Below are positions 25,248 to 39,402 of a DNA stretch of 64,000 nt, piece after piece. Under the pieces are notes generated by a model. It did no database searches and was not told the DNA's origin. It saw only the letters and a list, made by a program, of their open reading frames with translations. Made by a program: the position numbers and the translations under genes. Source of the DNA: Thamnidium elegans (taxonomy: Eukaryota; Mucoromycota; Mucoromycetes; Mucorales; Mucoraceae). The stretch covers positions 496,001-560,000 of the forward strand of contig JAIXMG010000013.1 of assembly GCA_025201345.1 (NCBI GenBank). Direction: 5' to 3'. How positions within the stretch are numbered: position 1 is the first letter of the stretch; every line of letters begins with the position of its first letter.

Positions 25248-26119
25248 ATGAAGTCACTGTTGACAGAAACTTCAAGTTCGCCCTTGATAGCAGCTCTTTA
25301 TGGACATTTAGAAGCAACGATTCATTTAGTTCAAGTAGCAGTTAAACTTGAATGGACCATCTTTTCTCGGTTATTGAGTAGTTTAGTAATTGTTACGTTT
25401 AGTTATATTTTTTATATTTTGATTACGTTACGCCATGGCCGTCATCCTTTAATGATTTGGGAAAAGTTGGGAAAGCCTGTAGTGAAAATTTTTAGACCCT
25501 GGACATTTGCACGGTTATTAAATAATAGTGACCCTTATGCTAGTTCAATTGGTAAATATTTATCTATATTTTTATATAGACATATATCTTTTTTTTTTTT
25601 TTTGCTTACATTATAATGTGTAATAGATATGCGAGTATCAACATTTTCACGAGGATTTTGTACAGCTATTATGCGGGATCAACATAGTACTCATGATACA
25701 CAAAAAGGGTATATCATCATGTTTTGAATTAATTTCATGGTAACTAAATTTTTTAAGGTTTTTTTTAGTATCCATGCAACTGCCTTAGCAACATTTGCAG
25801 AGACAACAGGAGGATTAGCGTTGCTAAGCAACTTGAAGAATAAGGATAGAGCGATATTGGTGTCTATTAAGATGGAGGTAAATAAATAAATAAATATAAC
25901 ACTGTTTGTTTTTCTTTTTTGAAAGATTTATATAAAAAGGTAAAATAGTACAAAAAGAAGGCACGCGGACTGTTGACTGCTAGTTCGGATTACACACTCC
26001 CGAGTGATTTAGAAGAAGGTGGACATGACATTAAAACTGAAGTCGTGGTTAAGGATCGTATGTTGGATACAGTTGCAATAGCTTATCTTTTATGGAGAGT
26101 TGAAACAAAAGAAGCATAA
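25248..26119 (+). CDS. Membrane-anchored hotdog-fold (DUF4442/thioesterase-like) protein
   Basis: Four exons (25248-25551, 25627-25708, 25769-25877, 25949-26119) give 221 aa. The chosen start is ATG at 25248 (MKSLLTETSS); earlier in-frame ATGs at 25074 and 25104 would add a T-run-derived segment. A hydrophobic helix (LLSSLVIVTFSYIFYILITL, about residues 43-62) precedes a soluble domain with MRVSTFSRGFCTAIMRDQ, then HATALATFAETTGGLALLS and VSIKMEYKKKARGLLTASS. That order, with an Asn/Glu-containing helix then a strand with basic residues, is the hotdog fold seen in DUF4442 and acyl-thioesterase relatives. The substrate is unknown and the family assignment is from pattern recognition only. Confidence 0.75.
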
Positions 26120-26234
26120 ATAAATAATAATAATAAAAAAACTTTGCTGCAATTTAATATGTGTGCGTGTTTTGTGCTGTAAAAAAAAAGTGAAACATTA
26201 CCAATAATGGCGTAGAGCTAAATAATCCTCCCCT

Positions 26235-26345
26235 TGATTCACCCCCTCTTTTTTTCTTTTTTTTTTTATAATTTTTTTTCCCTTTTTTTTTTTTCTTTCT
26301 CCTTTTTTCTTTTTCTTTTTTTTTATACCTGGATTCTTTCTTTTT
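26235..26345 (+). promoter_or_regulatory. Pyrimidine-rich tract before the six-cysteine protein gene
   Basis: About 110 nt of nearly pure T/C ending 20 nt before the ATG at 26365. Pyrimidine tracts of this kind are common just upstream of fungal transcription starts. The regulatory role is inferred. Confidence 0.45.
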
Positions 26346-26364
26346 TAAAAAAAAGGATTGTTTA

Positions 26365-27791
26365 ATGACTGAGAATAACAACTTATTTCAGTTGGCACAA
26401 GTTGTTACAGAACTTCCTATGCATCAACAACCGTCTTCGCCAATGCCTAATTCACGTTCAAACGAAAGTCATCATCCGTTGGTTGCTAGAAAGGTAAGCA
26501 TAAAAAATATCAACTCAGCATAACAGTAAGTTTTTTTTTTATATATAAATATCTGTATATATTAGAATGCATGTATTGTTTGTGCGGTTTGTTTTACTTG
26601 TTCTGGTGTAAGTTTATATAATAATAATAATAACAATAATAATAAATAATAATACTTTTTTTTTTTGTATTTTAGTATTACGGTGCCAATTGCCAATGCT
26701 TGGAAACTCAACCACGTCGAGGTAAAAACTTACCTGAGGGAGGACTTGATTCAAGAGCAAAAAAGTTATCGCCGCAAGATAGAGATGATTATGAATTCAC
26801 ATTAAAGTGGTTAGATGAATTTACAAATAGTATTTATAGAGATAGAGAACAAAATATAATAGGGTTAACGGATTTACAAGAAGTATCACTTTGCAAAGCA
26901 CATTCAAGTACATTATACCGTGCAAAGAAAAGACACCAAAGAAACTTGAATCAAGCTCCGCCTTCACCTGCTGATTCTAATAGTACAATGATGGAAGAAC
27001 AAAGAGATACTTATCCAGTACTTCCTCAACCTCATTTTAATCACTATCCGCAAGTGGGTGGTGGTGCACTCACTGCTAAAGTACGCGAAATATCTTATCA
27101 ACAACAAAATTATCCTACCGAATCACCTGATTTTTCAATGATGACTACGTCTACTTCAGTTAAAAGAAAGAGAACAGCAGTAAAGTTGGAAAAACCAATG
27201 TCAAGTGCGTCTACACCATTATATGGTAGTAGTATGACACCGTTATTATTAACCCATCATCACCAACAGCAACAGCAACAGCAACAACATCATCATCAAT
27301 TACAACCACCTCCACCACCACCTCCAACACCACATCATCCTACCAATAGTTTCTCATCACAATTACCTCCACTTCATTTACGTACTCCATCATTATCATC
27401 ATTATCTTCTACTTTACAACATCAATTACATGTAACACCCAATACATTTAATTCGCAAAGAACTCAATCATATCAACATCATAAAGTTATAGAAACAGTT
27501 TCATTAAAAAGTTCACCAAACATTAAAATTGAAAATATGGAACCAATATATTATATAAGAAATTTAGCCATCACTGATTCATATACGTTTAGAGATTTAT
27601 TATCTGAAATTGATTTTGCTGGTCCACCACCACCTGGTAAAAGAGTGGTTATATCTGATGTCAAAAGAGAAAGAATCTTTCCTTTAGGACAAGCAATAAG
27701 AAGCGTCATTAGGTATCCAACTGATACTCATGTTGAATTTTATTTAGGTCTTTCTGAAAAAGCTTCAATTGACTGGAGTAATTATAAATAA
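26365..27791 (+). CDS. Hypothetical protein with a tight six-cysteine cluster
   Basis: Unrecognised, possibly a regulatory protein. Exons 26365-26493, 26566-26607 and 26676-27791 give 428 aa. Splicing of the 42-nt middle exon creates a cysteine cluster at about residues 45-65: ACIVCAVCFTCSGYYGANCQ, then C, with spacing C-x2-C-x2-C-x2-C-x7-C-x-C. This looks metal-binding. A charged helical stretch follows (DDYEFTLKWLDEFTNSIYRD). Then comes a long low-complexity region with His/Gln and Pro runs (about 27250-27450). The C-terminal 80 residues are again ordered in appearance (SYTFRDLLSEIDFAGPPPPG, then IFPLGQAIRSVIRYPTDTHV). The Cys cluster is not the Zn2Cys6, GATA or RING spacing. Confidence 0.8.
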
Positions 27792-28117
27792 CCCCTCCAC
27801 CCCTTTTCTCTTTTTCTCTTTTTTTTTTCTCTTTATACCAGTTTTTTTTTCCTACCTAGTCTTTATATATATATATACTTGTATATGAAATATCCCTCTT
27901 TTTTTCCCTCTTTAGTACACACACAAACACAAAAAACTCTTCCCTCTCCTCGATTTTTGAAAAATAAAAAAATAAAAAAAAAATCGTTCATATTTAAGCC
28001 AATCACTTTTTTAATAATGACGTCTGCTTCCAGACATATATTTTTGTTTTTTTTTTTTCTATTTCATTTTTTTTTTTCTTTCTTAAAAAACTTACCTTAA
28101 AAAAAAAGCAACAAAAA

Positions 28118-30383
<2,266 letters not shown>

Positions 30384-30434
30384 TAAAAAATAATAAACAT
30401 TTATTTAAATTTTTTGCTTTAAAAACAACTTTTT

Positions 30435-31711
30435 TTATCTTCTCGACCGTTCTGCTTTTTGTTTATAATGTTGAGCTAAATGAGAATTATTTTTTCTCTT
30501 GTGTCTTTGATACTCTCTTTCGTTATGCTCTTCAGGTTGTTTGAATCTGCTTGAATAAAGATAACTCTCATCTTGACGTTCATATCGTTGATGTGATCTC
30601 GATTGGTTTCGATCGTATGACATACCACGTCTATCATCAAACGAACTCTCATCTTGACGCTCATATCGCTGATGCGACCTCGATTGGTTTCGATCGTATG
30701 GCATACCACGTCTATTACCACCATATTGATTACCTCGAATATTCTTTTTCTGAGGTTGCCCGTTCTCAATCCATACATAAGATGTCTTAAATCGTGTACC
30801 TTGTCTACGTTGGTCTCCATGGTAATGATGTTCTACTTTCACTATACTTGATAAAATCGAATCTGTCTTTGAGCTCTCGGTCATTCGGTTCAATAATAAT
30901 TTATATGCGTGTGCAAACATAAGTTTGATACGGTCAAACTTTAATGTACTACGAGCAACATTAGCTCCTATGTGTATATGTTAGTTTTTATGTGTATGTG
31001 TATGTATGTTGTACGTGTTGTGTGTGTGCATAGACTTACCTGGAACATCTGGATCAACAATGGTTAATTTACCAGCTTTGGTCTCCAGAAGAAATGGACA
31101 GTCGTCCTTTGAATAGTATTTGCCTCCATCTTCAAATCCAATTGCTCGTTTTTCACTTTCGAATTTAGAATAAAATTTTAAAAATCCCATTAAAAGTGTA
31201 CCGTAATATTCTTTTTTAGATGGGTCCATATCTTTCGGTGCTTGTAACTATACAGCGTAAATATTTTAGAATGCAGAAATAAAAAGCCTTTGATATATTT
31301 ACCTGAAGGTAGCTGACAATAAGACAAATTAATGAATAACTAGCAAGACCAGCAAATTTAGCAGATAGGGGTTCAAATACAGGTACATCAGAAAATCTAA
31401 AATTTCCAATGGCTTGCTTTAACACCATAAATAATGGTTTTAAAGCAGGGTATTCTTTAATCCAAGCAGCAGTACGATTCGAACTGAAACATTCTGTTTG
31501 TATAGTGATATCGATAGATACATTATTTTCATCTACTCCCATTAGTACAGGTACTTTGGCTTTAGCTGCTAATGTTGTATCGTTGAATCGGAATATCCTG
31601 GCGTCCACAGCTTTTTTACGAAGTACTTTGAGGATATCAATTACATTTTTCTTTGGTAATTCATCAAAATTAATATTGACATCCACATCACTTTTTTGGA
31701 GTTGATATATT

Positions 31712-31746
<35 letters not shown>

Positions 31747-32091
31747 AGTTGTCATTTTTGTGTCTTACCTTGCAGGAAAAACTAAACCGGTAACGCTGGA
31801 TCCAAATGCAGAAATGGTATTGTTGCCAGGCCAAAGTGACTCAATTAACTGTGATATTTGGTAAAGAAGTGTGTCTCGGTTTAATGCTTCTTCTTTTGTA
31901 GGTTCAATATATCTTTCAAAGTCAAGGATCTCCTTGGACAATCTAAGTTTTTTTTTTTTTTTTTTTAGATGTATGTTATTTATTTATTTTTTAAAAAAAA
32001 AAAAATAAAAAAAAACTCTCAATGCTGGTTATTACCTCTCCATTCGGTCTTTGGTTGCTAATGTTTCTTTACTACTCCATGGTGCATCCAT
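30435..32091 (-). CDS. TRF4: Non-canonical poly(A) RNA polymerase, Trf4/PAPD5 type
   Basis: Nuclear nucleotidyltransferase of the TRAMP type that adds short oligo(A) tails to faulty or noncoding RNAs for exosome decay. Five exons (32091-32036, 31942-31769, 31690-31303, 31247-31040, 30964-30435) give 451 aa. The start gives MDAPWSS, matching the PW motif near the beginning of Trf4 catalytic cores. The palm shows ISAFGSSVTGLVFPASDVDV, with two catalytic aspartates brought together by splicing; the third is in NNVSIDITIQ. The central domain has AALKP-like YPALKPLFMVLKQ, PLSAKFAGLASYSLICLIVS and LLMGFLKFYSKF. The Arg/Gln-rich C-terminal tail contains an internal tandem repeat. It ends only about 50 nt from the convergent PRP4 stop. 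Confidence 0.92.
30563..30714 (-). repeat. Near-perfect tandem duplication (81-nt unit) inside the Trf4-like tail
   Basis: Two copies of a 27-residue unit, each containing DRNQSRSHQRYERQDES, lie head to tail in the last exon. They differ at only a few codons. The insertion keeps the frame. Confidence 0.9.
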
Positions 32092-32334
32092 ACTGATATC
32101 GGCTTCAAAAAAAAAAGGAAAGAGTTACAGAAAATAATGAAAAAATATTTTAATTTTAGTTGCTTAAAATGGTAACCGTGACTGTAATGCATCCTTTTTT
32201 TTTTTTTTTTTTTTGTCATAGTGATTAAATTGCAGTTTTAAAATAATCCTCGCATATTGAATTTATGCTAATATATAAAGCATTTCAAGTTTTATTGTTA
32301 CAAGAAAAGAAAAAGAATAAGCTAAAATAAGAAT

Positions 32335-35300
32335 CTACTCAATAGACATTCTATTTTGAGCATGATATGCCGTATCAGAATCAGACGGCAAATCCGTAAT
32401 AAAAACTTGATCAGAACTATCATTATCACCAATTAAAAGACCACGATTATTACGACCTAATCCACTCCAATCGTTTCCGGTAGACCAAGCAAACCCATCC
32501 TCATCAAATTCTGCCATTAGAGCCATACCTTCACCACCAAACATACTTAATAAAACAGGCAATAAAACAAGTCCATGTAATGCTCCCAAAACAACAATCG
32601 AAAGATCTACACATAAAAAAGAAATATATATTAAAAATTTTGACAAGCAAAAAAAAAAAAAAAAAAAAAAAAAAACTTACACATTCTAAAGTAATAAACT
32701 TCAAAAATCTTGGATCTTGTGAAAGCAAGTACAGTAATACCAGCAAATTTAGTTAATGTAATGCCACAGAATACCTACATACAAAAAAAAATTAAAAAAA
32801 AAGGTTTTTCCGCAGAAAAAGCAAAAGAATACTTACGGAGCTACCAACATCTACCATACTCTTACCGGCTCTTTCTTGTTCACTACCACTAGCTACCATA
32901 AACCCACGCGCAATGTGACAACAGAACTCTACACTGATACCAACACAAATAACCAGATTGACCAGACTAACAGCGTTAAGGCTAACACCCCAAACGGTCA
33001 TGACACCAATAACATCTATTAAAATCATAATCACAACTGACATCACAATCAAGCCACATCTTAAGCTACCTAATAAACAACTTGTAACAATAAAGATAGA
33101 AATAATAGCCAATCCTAATATTTCAAACGCCATAGGTACAATATACGTATACTGTTCAAAGAAGATATAAAATACAGAATAAGGATACACTTCCAAATCC
33201 AATTCTTGACTAAGACCTTCAGCGATACGTCTTGCAGAATCATAAGCAGCAATAAATTCTTTTTGAGAACGTAAAGGAGTATGGAACGTACGGAAATGAG
33301 ATGCATCGATAGTAAGTGTTTTATGATCTGAAACAATAGCGTCACCATAAGCTGCTTTACCGCCTAACGGACAATCTTCATCAGGTGCCATAGAAATCCA
33401 AAGATCATAGTAATCCAAGAAGCTTTGACCTTGAGGGAAATGTTCCATAGTGACATCCCAATTCGCATTACAGCTCGTACATTCATCCTCGTCATCCCAG
33501 GGACCACAGAGCTCCCATTTCTTGGTATAATAAGGCCGTTCCAAATCACTAAGTGCACGACGAGACACCTTCTGAATCGAGTCATTCTTTAATCGACAGC
33601 ATGTAAAAGCCGGGTTTAACCAATGCATATAATCATCAAACCAAATACTAGTAGGTTCTCCGATATACGAAACATTGGGTCTTCTTCTTTCTTGCTCCAA
33701 GACATTCGCAAGAGATCGTTCATGGCAAGAGGGAAACGCACCACAAATCTTGCGCTGTTCCGATCTCTCAGTTAAATTAGATCCTTTGACTACGAAATAA
33801 ACAGGTGGTCCCACATTAAAGTATTGGTCAAGATCGTTAAAGTATTGTACCAAGTAAGAGTCAGAAGGTAAGGCAATGCGTTGATCAAGTCCAATCGGTA
33901 ATTGAGGTGCCAACGATAATCCAATAGCAAACAATCCAAGGAAAGCAAAACAAATAATGTAACGTGCTGAACGGTTTAAAATCAAGGGTACGTAATGGTT
34001 CTTCATAATGGAAGTAATTATTCCTTCTGACTCTACAGGTTCTGGTGCCTTGATACGAACACAAGGAGCACAATCAGCTCGATTATTCTATTTTAAATAA
34101 AGTATGATTAATTTAAATCTGCCGATAATAATAATAAAAAAGATACTTACTTCTTCTCTATATGCATCTAAAGTTAAACATGATACAAAACATGTCACTT
34201 GAAGTATGAAATCTACAAACACAGCTATAGATGCAACAATTGCAAAACTGCTGACGGCTGGCATGGTCACCAGTGTGCCAAGACCAAAAGCAATGGTTTC
34301 ACTAAGCGAACTGAGCAAAATACTCGGTCCCATTTTACCCAATGTCTTTGCTGCTCTTTCCTCTATGGATTCATCGTGATTCGATTCTTTACGTCTTGCG
34401 TACTCATGACAAAGGATAAAGATATTATCTACACCAACCGCAAGTACTAAAAACGGTATCACCTCTGCAATAATTAACGTAATCTTTTTACCAGTGAATG
34501 AGAATAATCCCACGGCAGTGGACACAGAAAATATAACAATTAAAATACCACAGACACCAAGACTGAATTTAGAATCAATCAATAATCGACGTGGGTTCAT
34601 AGACGTGAGTCGGCCTAATGCGATAGAAGCATAGATAAACATAACAAGGTAACTGATGATCACTGTGCCTGCGTCCGTATTACTTGACTTGTTTAATTCT
34701 TTTTCTAAAGAACTCTAAAATTTATAATTTAGCAAAAAAAAAAAAAAAAAAACTTCTCTCTCTCTTTTTAATAACTTACTTCGGTAGAATAACTAACTCG
34801 AACATCTTTCCATTCAGGTCGCTCACTTAATCCATCCAAAATAGTCAATAACGATTTCTCCCAATGTTCAGCTCTTGTAGTCTCATTTATATTAACTGAA
34901 TTCGTAATAACATAGGTGACGATAAACGCTCTGGCATCTGTATAATGGTTATCTTTATAACCACCTAAAATCATTTCTGGTTTAAGCGGTTGTTGAAACT
35001 CTGGTAAGCAAAGCGATGGTTGCGAAGCACATCCATTTAAATCGTCCTTCCAATTCTCAAAATCGACGTTGGACACATCGCTTTGCCAATACCCAGTGAT
35101 AGATTGTACAATACACGCGTCACCATTAGGATGGAAACAAACATCTTGTAAGGTATCGTTATAGACACTCGACTTGAACGACTTTATTTCGTCTTCCAAA
35201 TCAAACAGACTTTTTAACCGTTCAGCAGACGCAACGGGCTGATCGGTCTCACTCACCAAAAAGATTTGCGAAGTTCTATAAAACGGCGTAAAATGTTGAT

Positions 35301-36531
35301 CAAAATGATTCTTTTGAGATAACGCCACTGAAGAAGGAGACACCCACAAATTGACCGGGTTTCTTTCCAGCGAAAATCGAGACCAACCTAAGGAACATGC
35401 AAAGACAAACCCAAGCGAGATCATAATGACGAACCAAGGATACCGAGCACAAAATAAACCTTGATAATAAAACCAGTTTTGTAATCGAGAATTCAACCAA
35501 TATCGGCGAGGCGTATAATCAGGGTCCAACAAGTTTTCATCTTCTTCATCATCTTCCAACTCTTCAGAAAGCGCTAATCGTTCATATAGCCCACGAGATT
35601 CTGCTCGGTCCAAATCGATACCTAAAAACTTTTGGGCTAATCTTCCTACTGTCTTGTTTCTAGCTAACGTAAATACAAGACCTAACGCAAGTAAAGTAGC
35701 ATAAGTCATTAACATGGTAAAACTCCAGCACCTTAATAATCCAATATAACATTCAGGTTCTTCATTAGGTGTCGGAGGCAAAATAGGACACATGGCTTCA
35801 CAATCTACACAAGCACATCGATAAGCAACGTCCGAATCATTACAAGCTCTACCATCTTGGTCATACCGACTTAATCCATCCTGCGGCGCCTGGTTTATTG
35901 TTGGAAAATTAATTTGGAATGGACTACCAAGCAAAGGTCTCTTCTGACCCATATAGCTCACCATTCCATGCCATTCTTTAGCACCACCACCAATAAAATC
36001 CATTGCATACCCATTACTGGAACCAAACTTGATATCTTTACAACTATCAAAGAATTGAGACCCAAAATTATCGCCCACCCAATAATCGGCACCGGATACA
36101 GCTAATTGACCACTTTCGTCTCCTTTTTCTACTGACGTAATATTCACAAAGGTCGATTGATCAGGTGAACAAGTAAAGCTACACCAAAATTGTTTAAAGT
36201 TATTCCAACAAGCAGGACAAGATGCAATAATACTTTCTGCTCGTTTCGCTTGTTCAACTAGGTCATTTAATTGACTTTCATCGCAGCAGGTAGGTCCTGT
36301 CATATATTCAATACCACATGTGTCAATTAAAAGTTGTCGGAAGGTTGTGGAGCTTGGTTGCGTTGCTGGTTGGTTACTGGCACAAGGTAACTTGGCAAAC
36401 ATACTACCTCCACATTGACCTCGCATGGAACAGTAACCTTCTTTATGAATAGGTGTAATAGGTTCGGCAAGTATGTGTGTAAGTAAGTAACACCATATTA
36501 GTATAGTGCTTGGTATAAATAATATACGCAT
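32335..36531 (-). CDS. NPC1: NPC1-family sterol transporter
   Basis: Vacuolar/lysosomal membrane protein of the Niemann-Pick C1 family that moves sterol out of the lumen. Five exons (36531-34780, 34714-34151, 34087-32837, 32774-32681, 32606-32335) sum to 3933 nt, giving 1310 aa, close to human NPC1 (1278). A signal peptide ([22 protein letters not shown]) leads into the Cys-rich sterol-binding N-domain ([34 protein letters not shown]). Next come the first membrane helix, a luminal domain, and the sterol-sensing domain ([55 protein letters not shown]). The second luminal domain and the C-terminal helices ([38 protein letters not shown]) complete it. The C-terminal tail ends RMSIE; no classic dileucine signal is obvious. 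Confidence 0.97.
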
Positions 36532-37392
36532 ATGTTTTTTATTAAAAAAAAAAATGTAGTAAAAGAAGAAAAAAGGCGTTTTTTTTTTTTTTTTTTTTTT
36601 TTGTGGGAAATTCCCGCCTTAATAAGAACGTCATCCTTTTTTTTTAGATGAGACGCATGAATATAAAATAAAACCCCCTTTTTTTAAAATCTCTTATGAT
36701 AAACATACATACAAGTAAGTATACTTTATATGATATGTGTACATATTTTAAAAGGAGCTTATATGTTATATCTCTTCTTTATCTATTAGCTCACTTATTT
36801 TCTTTACAGTCCACTAAAACGTTATAAAGTCCATCTTGTATAATGTGTAACCTGAGGAACATGAACTCGATAATTTGTTTTAAAAATGCATGTTGCTTAT
36901 ATTATGGATTTCTGTTCTTTACATAAAATGTTTTGAAAGAAATGTGCGACAAGATGAAGTCGAACTGGAAGAACCTGTAATCCTCGGGAGTTTATATATA
37001 CCGACTATTCGTGTTTAATTGTAACAATGCCAGCATAAATACAGCTACAAAGCCAACTTACTTGCAGGAATTGGGCTGTTGCTTGGTAAACGTTATTAAA
37101 TGAAAAAAACACGAATAAAGCATATTTCGCAGTTACAATATGACGATATAAGTTCTCTCGTAAGATACATCAGTTCAAAGCCAAAGTCGCCACGAAAAAG
37201 TCTGCCAAATTACAATTAATTTAGCGCTGCTTTCTCAATAATACAATGATCCCTCTGCCTTTTCTCTTCCTGTATAAGTAGCTGTCATATAGCATAGCTT
37301 CAAGGCTATGTCAAGAAATTAGTAGAATGAAAAATAAATTTATGAACATCATTAAGCAGCTTCCTGTTTTTGAGTAAATCTTTTTCACTATT

Positions 37393-37533
37393 TTATTGGT
37401 GGCGAACAGGTTTTTCAAAAATCTTAATGGTTAGCAATAGAATGATGAATGCAAAACCAACTTGCTTGTACCAAGAAGCAGTATCATTTATTGTCTTTGT
37501 CAACTCCAGATATATTCTACGCTTTGCTATCAT
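37393..37533 (-). CDS. Possible single-pass membrane microprotein (46 aa)
   Basis: Open frame from ATG to TAA encoding 46 residues: MIAKRRIYLELTKTINDTAS, WYKQV, then one hydrophobic helix GFAFIILLLTIKIF and a short basic end EKPVRHQ. A basic start, amphipathic middle and single helix near the C-terminus resemble tail-anchored or small mitochondrial/ER subunits. No intron is needed. A related but broken stretch lies about 400 nt away on the same strand (SCK, stop, VGFVAVFMLALLQLN). Support is compositional only. Confidence 0.33.
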   Translation of the reverse strand: MIAKRRIYLELTKTINDTASWYKQVGFAFIILLLTIKIFEKPVRHQ

Positions 37534-39161
37534 AAATTGTGAAATATAAGATATAACAGAGACTTATAGGCCCTTTTTCACTAGTGTAAAGTACAAGAAA
37601 GAGAATGTGAGTTTCTGACAAAGAATAGACATGCTTTATAACTGAGATTGATAAGTAAGACGGTATGTACTACTTTGAACAGGTAGAAGTAATCAGTTGT
37701 AAAGATATACACTAAATCTGATTCTTTTTTTAGAGTGTGAGTTTGAATTAATTTCATTTATGATGATTTTGGTGTTCTTGTCGCACCAAAACTTGGTAAT
37801 AATTACGTAGTGTATAAACCCATTTTCGGTTATTTTTTGGGAACCAGTTACTAGGGACCGTACCTAAAAAGCAAATCTTTCTCTTGTCATAATCTGTTAA
37901 ATTAATTGGTATACAAAATTTCACCGTATTAATTTACAGCAAAAAAAAAAAAAAGCATTGTTCTTTAGTCTTCTATATTTCAGTTACCGCTTTATTGACT
38001 ATTGCTTATTTTTGACGATCAATATGAAGTATAATTTATTAAATCACGTTATTTTTATTTATAGCTACGACCTTGCAACGAAAAAAAAGAGGGGAGTATG
38101 TAAATTATAATTTAAAGTATATCAAAATATAACAACAACAAACACAGCAATAATTACTCATTCATCTGTGTATCTTCTATGGAAGAGTCCGATAACAGTA
38201 TCCGTGATACAGAATATTCATATAGTGCTATGAGGGTTAGATCGAACGACACTAATTCATATCCAGTGGGCGACGCCAGAGTGTTATTACACCACTTGAT
38301 ATCTTTAGGAGATTATTATATACCGTATATATCTGTAGTCGTCTATAGAATCTTTTTTTTTTTTAAAAAAAAAAGGGGGTAGTAAAAGAGATCGACTTTC
38401 TAACGGGTCTAATAAAATGCTACAACAATGATTTCCGTATTACGTAGGTACAGCAATCTAATAAAAATGAAATTTGTATCGCCTACTGCTTTATTTTGTA
38501 TTTATATCTTTCTTATTAGAGTAGCAAGGTCTATATTTACTTGATATATTGAGTGAATAAGAAGCTCTTTCAGATGCTGTTACTAAAAAAAAACCGCCTA
38601 TCGAGAATTATAACACCGCATCTTTAAAAACCGCCTTTGACGTTGAACTGGACTATTTAAGGCGAAGAAAGTAAAATGAACAAGTGGCCGCAGCGAAAAA
38701 AAAAAAGGTAATCTTTTTATAGAGTACAAAAAGGGTGATAGGAATATATAAAATATATATATGGAGTCGAATGAGTAGATATGATTGGTGGGTTTCAAAG
38801 TATTTATATATATATATAATTTATAAATAATTATCACGAAATGCTTAGTTTACTTGGTAACTTGGCAAAAAAAAAAAAATGAAGTGAGTGAATATACTTG
38901 TTTTAATAGCACACGATAAAAGTATAAGGAGTAAATAAAAAAAAAGAAGAAGAAAGTACTGCTTTCGCTTACTAGAATAAATGAGGTGTTTAATTTACTA
39001 TAATATAATGATGATGAAATGAAGATATGCATGGCAGCACGGGCGTAGTCCGAAAAAAGAAAAGGAAGTGGCGGAAACTGATTGGCATCGGTCCAGTTAC
39101 TCTCCCTTTTTTTTTTTAGGCCAGAAAGGATTACACGCGCACACAAGCATAATAATAATAT

Positions 39162-39360
39162 ACACACACACACACACACAGTACAGCACAAACAATCTTT
39201 TTTTAATCATTTATTTATTTTTACTCCTTTTTTTTTTCCTTTTATCTCTTTTTTCTTTTTTCTTTTTTACCTTTTCTCTTTTCTTTCTCTTCTTTTATTC
39301 TTTTCTTCTTTTTAATATATAGAATATAATAACATACACACACACACACACACATACACA
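39162..39360. repeat. Two (AC)n microsatellites flanking a pyrimidine tract
   Basis: AC repeats at 39162-39180 and 39334-39360 bracket the T/C-rich segment in front of the gene at 39403. Confidence 0.85.
39216..39315 (+). promoter_or_regulatory. Pyrimidine-rich promoter tract
   Basis: About 100 nt of almost only T and C, ending about 90 nt before the ATG at 39403. It is of the same kind as the tracts before 26365 and 62913. The promoter role is inferred. Confidence 0.45.
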
Positions 39361-39402
39361 CACTCTCACAGATACTGAAAAATAAAATAAAAAGTATATA
39401 AA

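Larger units (their letters stand above)
36532..39402. other. Gene-poor region upstream of NPC1 and the GATA/PHD gene
   Basis: Contains a long T run (36580-36602), a possible 46-aa membrane microprotein on the minus strand (37393-37533) with a degenerate look-alike near 37023-37110, a T-then-A tract (38351-38375), AC microsatellites (39162-39180, 39334-39360) and a pyrimidine tract before the next gene. No further supported gene or RNA gene. Confidence 0.5.

Noticed and set aside
38179..38382. 67-codon frame beginning MEESDNSIRDTEYSYS
   Set aside because: It ends in a translated T/A tract, and no exon signals or homologues are recognisable.
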